DNA of 39,511 bases from the NCBI GenBank assembly GCA_012522045.1, contig JAAYLC010000029.1:1-39511 (forward strand). The letters are read 5' to 3'. This DNA is from Bacteroidota bacterium. Lineage in GTDB: Bacteria; Bacteroidota; Bacteroidia; Flavobacteriales; Flavobacteriaceae. Position 1 is the stretch's first letter. Each line of letters begins with the position of its first letter. The translations under genes and the position numbers were made by a program. Under the pieces are notes generated by a model. That model did not search any database. It was not told the origin of the DNA and worked only from the letters and a program-made list of their open reading frames with translations. Positions 33,804 through 39,511 of the stretch are shown here, piece after piece.

Positions 33804-34577
33804 TTGAACTACTTTGATATTCGCATAATTGATATTGTAGATATTGTTTTGGTGGCATTTCTGTTGTATTATTTATACAACCTTGTGAAAGGGACTGTTG
33901 CCATCAATATTTTGGTCGGTTTGATTATCGTTTATGCCATTTTTGTAGTTACTCAACTGCTTGAAATGGAATTGTTGAGCAAAATAATCGGTGGATTTTT
34001 AGGAGTCGGAATGATTGCATTGGTCATTGTTTTCCAACCTGAAATTCGGAAGTTTTTATTGATGCTGGGTTCTACCAATTTTGCATTTCGGAAAGTTTTT
34101 TCAAAACAATTTCAATTTTTCCGAGCTGAAGAAACGCAACAAACTAGCATAAACAGCGTAATTGAAGCGTGTAAAAAATTCTCTTCCACGTTAACCGGTG
34201 CTTTGATTGTGATTCAACGCAACAACAGTCTGGATTTTGTAAAAAACAGCGGAGATGAAATGGAGCTAAAAGTAAATACGCCCATCATTGAAAGTATCTT
34301 TTTCAAAAACAGTCCGCTTCACGACGGAGCAATTATCATTGAGGATGATACGATTACAGCGACCCGCGTGATTTTACCGGTCTCAAACGACCGAAACATT
34401 CCTGCCCGATTCGGATTGCGTCACCGTGCCGCAGTGGGAATTACCGAAAAAACAGATTCACTGGCTTTGGTAGTTTCTGAAGAAAGCGGACAAGTTTCCT
34501 ACATCAGAGACGGCGAATTTATTTTATACGAAGATTGGGAAGACCTGAAAAACATTTTACAAAACGATTTGAGTTAA
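33804..34577 (+). CDS. cdaA: Diadenylate cyclase (c-di-AMP synthase)
   Basis: CdaA makes the second messenger c-di-AMP from two ATP. The membrane-bound protein (257 residues from this start) has three N-terminal helices (IVDIVLVAFLLYYLYNL, VAINILVGLIIVYAIFVV and LGVGMIALVIVF), then the DAC domain. The active-site motifs are present: LHDGAII (DGA) and GLRHRAAVGITEKTDSLALVVSEE (RHR). The frame opens at TTG 33756, immediately after folP, but the TTG at 33804 gives MNYFDIRIIDIVD, which fits the start of relatives better; both are possible. Being next to folP is common in this phylum. Confidence 0.95.
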   Translation: MNYFDIRIIDIVDIVLVAFLLYYLYNLVKGTVAINILVGLIIVYAIFVVTQLLEMELLSKIIGGFLGVGMIALVIVFQPEIRKFLLMLGSTNFAFRKVFSKQFQFFRAEETQQTSINSVIEACKKFSSTLTGALIVIQRNNSLDFVKNSGDEMELKVNTPIIESIFFKNSPLHDGAIIIEDDTITATRVILPVSNDRNIPARFGLRHRAAVGITEKTDSLALVVSEESGQVSYIRDGEFILYEDWEDLKNILQNDLS

Positions 34578-34689
34578 TTTCTTACTTTCTCTATTTTTCT
34601 TTCTTTTAAATTTAATGTAATTCTCAAGTTTTTCACTGGTAGTCATGCCCGAGGGATTGCTTATCTTTACGATTATTAAAAAGCTGAAA

Positions 34690-35253
34690 ATGTCTGTGAT
34701 TTATATAAAAAATATGGTGTGCACCCGATGCATCATGGCGGTTGAAAATAAATTAAACAAACTTAAAATTCCGATAGAAAAAATCACTTTGGGAGAAGTC
34801 ATATTAAAAGAAAAATTGACTCCCGAACAACGTGAACAGGTTGAAAATGCCATCAATCCTTTGGGATTTGAAATTATCGATGACAGAAAAAGCAGAATTA
34901 TTCAAAAAATAAAAACCCTGATCATCGAATTGGTTCACAACCAAGACAATGCAATCAAAACAAACCTCTCCGATTTTTTAAGCAAGGAGCTGCACCACGA
35001 TTACAATTATTTATCTAATTTGTTTTCTGAAATTGAAGGCACAACGATTGAAAAATATTTTATCAATCAAAAAATTGAAAGAGTTAAAGAACTTCTGGTT
35101 TATGACGAACTAACTTTAAGTGAAATCGCTTTCCAATTAAATTATTCCAGTGTTTCGTATTTGAGCAATCAGTTTAAAAAAGTAACCGGACTTTCGCCAA
35201 GTCATTTTAAGAAAATTGGTCAAAACCGAAGAAAATCGCTGGATGAAATCTAA
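34690..35253 (+). CDS. AraC-type regulator with N-terminal heavy-metal-associated domain
   Basis: This 187-residue protein combines two parts. Residues 1-72 look like a ferredoxin-like heavy-metal-associated (HMA) domain: MSVIYIKNMVCTRCIMAVENKL, with Cys11 and Cys14 in the MxCxxC position, followed by the beta-alpha-beta pattern ending in INPLGFEIIDD. Residues from about 85 to 180 form an AraC-type helix-turn-helix domain with KIERVKELLVYDELTLSEIAFQLNYSSVSYLSNQFKKVTGLSPSHFKK. It lies 104 bases before copA on the same strand. The likely role is a regulator that senses copper itself. The ATG at 34690 is chosen because the longer frame adds a segment without homology. Confidence 0.87.
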   Translation: MSVIYIKNMVCTRCIMAVENKLNKLKIPIEKITLGEVILKEKLTPEQREQVENAINPLGFEIIDDRKSRIIQKIKTLIIELVHNQDNAIKTNLSDFLSKELHHDYNYLSNLFSEIEGTTIEKYFINQKIERVKELLVYDELTLSEIAFQLNYSSVSYLSNQFKKVTGLSPSHFKKIGQNRRKSLDEI

Positions 35254-35278
35254 ATTTTATTAGCGGGTTTTGCTCATA

Positions 35279-35341
35279 AACTTTACAAAGTTATCCCATA
35301 AAACTACAATAACAATTCAATATATTATTGGCAACTTTGTA
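35279..35341. promoter_or_regulatory. Three AACTTT half-sites between regulator and copA
   Basis: AACTTT-AC-AAAGTT at 35279-35292 is a perfect inverted repeat. A third copy, AACTTTGTA, lies at 35333-35341 and is the exact complement of TACAAAGTT at 35284-35292. The third copy overlaps a near-consensus -7 (CAACTTTG, 35332-35339), 18 bases ahead of the copA ATG. The arrangement suits binding by a dimer or by AraC-type half-site recognition. Confidence 0.45.
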
Positions 35342-35357
35342 GCGAACTGAATGATAA

Positions 35358-37598
35358 ATGATTATGGATAAAAATAAAAACACAAGTACAGCCACATTGG
35401 AACGCACCCTTCCTGTTTTGGGAATGACTTGCGCGTCGTGTGCAAGCAGTGCAGAAAGCGTGGTATCACACGTACCCGGCGTTGTCAATGCTTCTGTGAA
35501 TTTTGCCACCGGAAACTTAAACGTAGAATATGAACCCGAAACAACCGACATCCATAAACTTCAAAAAGCATTACAAGATGTTGGGTATGATTTATTAATT
35601 GAAGATGAAAAAGTTCAACAAGAAAAAATAGAAGAACTTCACGAAAAGAAACTAAATCAATTAAGAAAAAGAACCATTTGGGCGGTTATTTTATCTTTTC
35701 CCGTATTTATGATTGGCATGTTCTTTATGAATATTCCTTATGCCAACGAAGTTATGTGGATTTTTTCTACTCCCGTAGTTTTATGGCTGGGAAGAGATTT
35801 CTTCATAAATGCGTGGAAACAAGCCAAACACCGAAAAGCCAATATGGATACGCTGGTTGCGCTGAGTACGGGAATTGCCTATCTATTTAGTGTCTTTAAC
35901 ATGTTCTACCCTGATTTTTGGGAACAACGAGGATTGGAAGCTCACGTTTATTTTGAAGCGGCGGCGGTGATTATCACATTTATTCTCATCGGAAGATATC
36001 TGGAAGAAAAGGCCAAAGACAGTACTTCTTCAGCCATAAAAAAGCTGATGGGTTTACAGCCTAAAACTGTAAATGTGATGCTACAGGACGGAACTGAAAA
36101 ACAAATTCCTATTGAAGACATTCAAGTTGGCGATACGATTTTGGTAAAACCGGGTGAACAAATTGCCGTTGACGGAATCGTTACTTTCGGAGAATCGTAT
36201 GTTGATGAAAGTATGTTGAGCGGTGAGTCTGTTCCCGTTCATAAAATAGAAAACGAAAAAGTATTTGCAGGAACCATTAACCAAAAGGGTAGTTTTCAAT
36301 TCAGCGCCGTAAAAGTGGGTAAAGAAACAATGCTTGCGCAAATCATCAAAACAGTACAAGATGCGCAGGGAAGCAAAGCTCCGGTTCAACAATTAGTCGA
36401 TAAAATTGCCAGAATATTTGTTCCTGTCGTTATCGGAATTGCTATTCTCACCTTTATTTTATGGATAATTCTCGGTGGCGAAAGCGGACTGGTTCACGGG
36501 CTGCTGGCAGCCATTACCGTATTGGTCATTGCGTGTCCGTGTGCTCTTGGTTTGGCAACACCCACAGCAATTATGGTCGGTGTGGGAAAAGGAGCAGAAA
36601 ATGGAATTCTGATTAAAAATGCAGAAAGTCTGGAATTGACCAAAAAAGTAGATGCCATTATTTTGGACAAAACCGGAACCATTACCGAAGGAAAACCGGT
36701 AATTACCGATGTAAAATGGTTGAATGACTACAAAGACACCAAAGCTGTTTTAATTGGAATCGAAAAGCAATCTGAACATCCGTTGGCGGATGCAGTAATA
36801 AACCACTTTAAGGAAATTGATGCTGCGGAGGTTTCAGAGTTTAAAAGTATTACGGGAAAAGGTGCAAAAGCAACTTTTAATGGTGAAACTTATTATGTAG
36901 GGAACCGAAAATTAATGAGTGATCATCAAATTCAAGTATCCGACACGTTAAATAAAACAGCTTCCCAATGGGAAAAAGAATCGAAGACCGTGATATGGTT
37001 TTCCGACAGTAAGCACGCAATTTCGGTCATTGCCATTTCCGATAAAATAAAAGACTCTTCCGTAACTGCAATAAAAGAATTGCAAACAATGGGAATTGAT
37101 TTGTATATGTTAACCGGCGATAACCAAGCAACTGCAAAAGCCATCGCCGAACAAACCGGAATCACAAATTACAAAGCCGAAGTTTTCCCACAGGATAAAG
37201 CTGATTTTGTGACACAATTGCAAGCAAACGGAAAAACCGTGGCCATGGTTGGTGACGGAATCAATGACAGTACCGCACTGGCAACTGCAGATGTAAGTAT
37301 TGCGATGGGTAAAGGTTCGGATATTGCAATGGATGTTGCAAAAATGACCATCATTTCATCAGATTTAATGAAGATTCCCCAAGCAATACGCTTGTCAAAA
37401 CAAACGGTTACCACCATTCAGCAAAACTTATTCTGGGCATTTATTTACAACGTTATCGGCATTCCGATTGCAGCAGGTGTCCTCTACCCCATCAGCGGGT
37501 TTTTACTCAATCCGATGATTGCCGGAGCAGCCATGGCACTGAGTAGCGTGAGTGTGGTTTCGAACAGTTTGCGATTAAAATGGAATAAAAAAATATAA
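35358..37598 (+). CDS. copA: Copper-exporting P1B-type ATPase
   Basis: CopA pumps Cu(I) out of the cytoplasm. The 746-residue protein has one N-terminal HMA domain (GMTCASC, 22-28), eight membrane helices with the ion-path motif CPC at 393-395, the phosphorylated Asp437 in DKTGTITEGKP, the SEHPLADAV nucleotide motif, MLTGDN and MVGDGINDS. The last two helices carry the Cu(I)-specific residues YN (FIYNVIGIP) and MALSS. The hinge reads GDGINDSTALA rather than GDGINDAPALA, which I believe is frequent in this phylum. It is downstream of the HMA-AraC regulator. The start could also be the second ATG, two codons in. Confidence 0.97.
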   Translation: MIMDKNKNTSTATLERTLPVLGMTCASCASSAESVVSHVPGVVNASVNFATGNLNVEYEPETTDIHKLQKALQDVGYDLLIEDEKVQQEKIEELHEKKLNQLRKRTIWAVILSFPVFMIGMFFMNIPYANEVMWIFSTPVVLWLGRDFFINAWKQAKHRKANMDTLVALSTGIAYLFSVFNMFYPDFWEQRGLEAHVYFEAAAVIITFILIGRYLEEKAKDSTSSAIKKLMGLQPKTVNVMLQDGTEKQIPIEDIQVGDTILVKPGEQIAVDGIVTFGESYVDESMLSGESVPVHKIENEKVFAGTINQKGSFQFSAVKVGKETMLAQIIKTVQDAQGSKAPVQQLVDKIARIFVPVVIGIAILTFILWIILGGESGLVHGLLAAITVLVIACPCALGLATPTAIMVGVGKGAENGILIKNAESLELTKKVDAIILDKTGTITEGKPVITDVKWLNDYKDTKAVLIGIEKQSEHPLADAVINHFKEIDAAEVSEFKSITGKGAKATFNGETYYVGNRKLMSDHQIQVSDTLNKTASQWEKESKTVIWFSDSKHAISVIAISDKIKDSSVTAIKELQTMGIDLYMLTGDNQATAKAIAEQTGITNYKAEVFPQDKADFVTQLQANGKTVAMVGDGINDSTALATADVSIAMGKGSDIAMDVAKMTIISSDLMKIPQAIRLSKQTVTTIQQNLFWAFIYNVIGIPIAAGVLYPISGFLLNPMIAGAAMALSSVSVVSNSLRLKWNKKI

Positions 37599-37710
37599 GA
37601 CGTTGAAAATCGCGTGCTTCCGATAATAATACGCAGGATGTAAAGATGTTTTCCCGATGGAGGTTTATCGGATAATCGATATGGATGTTATAAATTGGCT
37701 CAAAATTTGA

Positions 37711-37718
37711 TATCTTTG
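37711..37718 (+). promoter_or_regulatory. -7 element TATCTTTG for the small secreted protein gene
   Basis: TATCTTTG is a perfect TAnnTTTG match that ends 5 bases before the ATG at 37724, so the message would be leaderless or nearly so. A TTG lies 13 bases upstream, closer than normal. The 125 bases between copA and this gene contain no other feature I can support; a CCGAT/ATCGG hairpin near 37656 has no T-tract. Confidence 0.5.
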
Positions 37719-37723
37719 AGGGT

Positions 37724-38173
37724 ATGAAAAAGTGGTTGTTTTTTTTCTTTTTATTTCCATTGGCAGTTTCTGCACAATTGGATTTTGAATCTTATAAAGG
37801 CAAACTCAATTTTGTGGAATTGCCCGTTGTTCCGGATGTCTTCGATACTCCTATTTCTATTTTGAAATCAAAAACAGCCACCACGCGATTTTCCAATTTC
37901 CAACTGAATCGTCATAATTTCCGCGAACCTGTCAATATGATGGAAGCGATGATAGCCGCTGAATCTTTTCAGGAAACTTCTATTGAGCTTTCCATTGATC
38001 CACGAGAATACGGAGTTTATGGCGGAAATTCAAGTTACTCGGCAGACAGTGCTACAAAGGTTAAAAATACTGCTTACAAGGATGCAGCACGCGGTTTTTT
38101 TGTTGCCGATCATTGCCCGCCTTTTGGTATGTGTCCGCGTTGTGCCCCATATCGAATGGGAAGAAGGTTCTAA
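37724..38173 (+). CDS. Small secreted protein with Cys-rich tail, unknown function
   Basis: This 149-residue protein begins with a clear signal peptide (MKKWLFFFFLFPLAVSA, cut before Gln18). The mature part has no domain I recognise. Its C terminus holds His130 and three cysteines, Cys131, Cys137 and Cys140, in DHCPPFGMCPRCAPY, a C-x5-C-x2-C pattern that could bind a metal. It follows copA by 125 bases but appears to have its own promoter, so a copper role is only a guess from position and residues. It ends 1 base before the stop of the convergent S1-domain gene. Confidence 0.8.
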   Translation: MKKWLFFFFLFPLAVSAQLDFESYKGKLNFVELPVVPDVFDTPISILKSKTATTRFSNFQLNRHNFREPVNMMEAMIAAESFQETSIELSIDPREYGVYGGNSSYSADSATKVKNTAYKDAARGFFVADHCPPFGMCPRCAPYRMGRRF

Positions 38174-38174
38174 T

Positions 38175-39005
38175 TTACAACAACTCGATACCGTCCTCCT
38201 TTATGGAAATAATACGGTTCTTAAATAAAGTTCCAACGGCTTTTTTAAAGCTCTTTTTACTCATCCCCAGCAAATTTTTAATTTCTTCAGGGTCGGATTT
38301 GTCATGAAGCGGCAAAAATCCACCGGCAGCTTCAAGTTCACTTCGGATATAGGCAGCATTTGGTTCGATGCTTTTGTATCCCGGTTCTTGTAAAACCACA
38401 TCGATTTTATTGTCCGGACGAATCTTCTTGATGTAAGCAGGCAAACGATCTCCGGTGCGGATATCTTCAAAAATATCTTCTAAATAAATCAGTCCTTTGT
38501 GTTTGCCGTTAATGATGACATTTGCCCCTTTGTCCGTAATATGCGTCACGAGAATGCTTACTTTTTCAAATTCAGAAACTGTTAATTCCTTATTGTCAAG
38601 AAACCGATCGGTTTTACTGGATGCTACCAAGCGATTGGTAACTTCATCCAAATACATATACACGATATACCAACTTCCTTGCTTCATTTTCCGAGCTTGC
38701 TCTTGAAACGGCACAAACAATTGTTTTTCCAATCCCCAATCTAAAAATGCACCAACTTCTGTCACTGCTGCACAGTGGAGATACCCAAATTCATTCAATT
38801 TTATAAAGGGTTCCAATGTTGTGGCAATCGGACGTTCTTCGTGATCCAAATAAACAAAAACATCAATGGAATCGCCCAAAGTATACGTTTCGGGTTTGTA
38901 TTTATGAGGTAAAAGAATGTCGTTTCCTTCCGCATCACCGAGATACAATCCCGGTTCGGTTTCTCTCAATATGGTTAAGGTGTTATATTCTCCGAGTTTT
39001 ATCAT
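38175..39005 (-). CDS. CvfB-type S1 RNA-binding protein
   Basis: This 276-residue protein matches the CvfB/YitL layout of tandem S1-like OB folds followed by a winged-helix end. It opens with GEYNTLTILRETEPGLYLGDAEGNDILLPHKY, has YLHCAAVTEVGAFLDWGLEKQLFVPFQEQ, and the C-terminal DKSDPEEIKNLLGMSKKSFKKAVGTLFKNRII, a conserved helix-turn-helix-like segment. Family members bind RNA and influence virulence or metabolism gene expression in firmicutes; the target here is unknown. It is 32 bases after menD on the same strand, so co-transcription is likely. Confidence 0.93.
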   Translation of the reverse strand: MIKLGEYNTLTILRETEPGLYLGDAEGNDILLPHKYKPETYTLGDSIDVFVYLDHEERPIATTLEPFIKLNEFGYLHCAAVTEVGAFLDWGLEKQLFVPFQEQARKMKQGSWYIVYMYLDEVTNRLVASSKTDRFLDNKELTVSEFEKVSILVTHITDKGANVIINGKHKGLIYLEDIFEDIRTGDRLPAYIKKIRPDNKIDVVLQEPGYKSIEPNAAYIRSELEAAGGFLPLHDKSDPEEIKNLLGMSKKSFKKAVGTLFKNRIISIKEDGIELL

Positions 39006-39037
39006 TTCCTAAATTACTTTTACTTTGATTGATGAAT

Positions 39038-39511
39038 TTATTTAATATACTTAAAATATTCCAATAAAACGAGGTCATTCACCTGATCTGGAGTTATGAT
39101 TTCCAACATTGCCGGACCGTCTGCATCTTCATAAAATAATTGAAGCGAAGCTTCCAACTCGTTTTCACTGGTAACAGCACGATACTTAAATTTATACATG
39201 CGCGCAAGATCAATCGCAGTTAACTGATGTTTTGTTTCAAAAAATGTATCAAAAACCTCCGTATCTTTTTCACCGGGAAGAATTCTAAAAATTCCGCCGC
39301 CACTGTTATTGATTACAATGATTTTAAAAGTTTTTGGAATATGTGCATTCCACAACCCATTGCTGTCATAGAACAAACTCAAATCTCCGGTTATTAAAAT
39401 CGTTGGTAATTCCGAGGCGTAAGCTGCACCGACAGCAGTACTCACACTGCCGTCAAATCCACTCGTCCCTCGGTTGCAAAACACCTGAACGTCTTCGGGC
39501 AAATTAAACAA
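39038..39511 (-). CDS. menD: MenD C-terminal part (partial, cut by window edge)
   Basis: MenD (2-succinyl-5-enolpyruvyl-6-hydroxy-3-cyclohexene-1-carboxylate synthase) is the thiamine-diphosphate enzyme of menaquinone synthesis. Only the last 158 or so codons are inside the window. The frame is open to the edge, and the apparent start there is just an internal Leu codon (TTG). The remaining part is the C-terminal cofactor-binding domain: NRGTSGFDGSVSTAVGAA, the metal-binding TGDLSLFYDSNGLWN and VINNSGGGIFRILPG. A full-length protein would be about 550 residues, so about 390 residues lie beyond the window. Confidence 0.93.
   Translation of the reverse strand: MFNLPEDVQVFCNRGTSGFDGSVSTAVGAAYASELPTILITGDLSLFYDSNGLWNAHIPKTFKIIVINNSGGGIFRILPGEKDTEVFDTFFETKHQLTAIDLARMYKFKYRAVTSENELEASLQLFYEDADGPAMLEIITPDQVNDLVLLEYFKYIK

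Noticed and set aside
37599-37723. CCGAT...ATCGG hairpin and possible gene remnant after copA
   Set aside because: No T-tract and no reading frame of similarity; too little signal to call a terminator or pseudogene.
1-39511. Search for CRISPR arrays, insertion sequences, prophage genes, toxin-antitoxin pairs or defence systems
   Set aside because: No regularly spaced repeats, transposase or integrase motifs, or defence-type proteins were found; genes are housekeeping with uniform codon style.

Overview
The window reads as a stretch of ordinary chromosome from a member of the Bacteroidota, most likely the Flavobacteriia. Sequence evidence for this: low G+C; a C-terminal type IX secretion (T9SS) sorting domain; a DUF5686 outer-membrane-type protein; a type III glutamine synthetase; a GIN-domain lipoprotein with an LQSC lipobox; no clear Shine-Dalgarno leaders; many TTG starts; and promoters of the flavobacterial form TTG-N17-20-TAnnTTTG. 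I see no prophage, insertion sequence, CRISPR array or integron. No stretch over 300 bases lacks a gene.

Layout. (1) 86-3269, plus strand: an envelope-stress-like unit of PadR regulator, PspC-domain membrane protein, GIN-domain lipoprotein and a small lipoprotein, converging on trxB. (2) 4421-12243, plus strand: an Uup-like ABC-F ATPase, a methyltransferase, a LolD/MacB-type ATPase, a 57-residue membrane microprotein, a DUF5686 protein, ribD and a YigZ/IMPACT protein, meeting a minus-strand thioesterase tail to tail. (3) 12843-16920, plus strand: dnaA, a low-molecular-weight phosphatase, a secreted PQQ-type sugar dehydrogenase and an RsmI-like methyltransferase. (4) 16917-26330, minus strand: a muramidase-like protein, the dapF-GNAT-mltG operon, the prfA-pyrF-metal/corrinoid-binding operon, purM and type III glutamine synthetase. 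(5) 26549-27480: a 50-residue basic microprotein converging on apt, then tRNA-Arg(ACG). (6) 27547-32876, minus strand: DUF1599, a DoxX-type protein, an orphan DppB-like permease, tpiA, prmA and clpS. (7) 32928-34577, plus strand: folP and the c-di-AMP synthase cdaA, divergent from region 6. (8) 34690-38173, plus strand: a probable copper-response cluster made of an AraC-type regulator with an N-terminal MxCxxC heavy-metal-associated domain, the Cu(I) ATPase copA and a small secreted protein with a Cys-rich tail. (9) 38175-39511, minus strand: a CvfB-type S1 protein and the C-terminal end of menD, cut by the window edge.

Most genes are housekeeping: replication start, translation termination, purine, pyrimidine, riboflavin, folate, menaquinone and lysine/peptidoglycan precursor synthesis, nitrogen assimilation and c-di-AMP signalling. 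The parts most worth a second look are the two microproteins that ORF calling misses (7858-8031 and 26549-26701), the regulator that appears to carry its own metal-binding domain beside copA with AACTTT half-sites between them, a 16-bp perfect palindrome in the leader of the muramidase-like gene, and a similar TTTCAAAT/TTTTGAAA inverted repeat at both the prfA and glutamine synthetase promoters.
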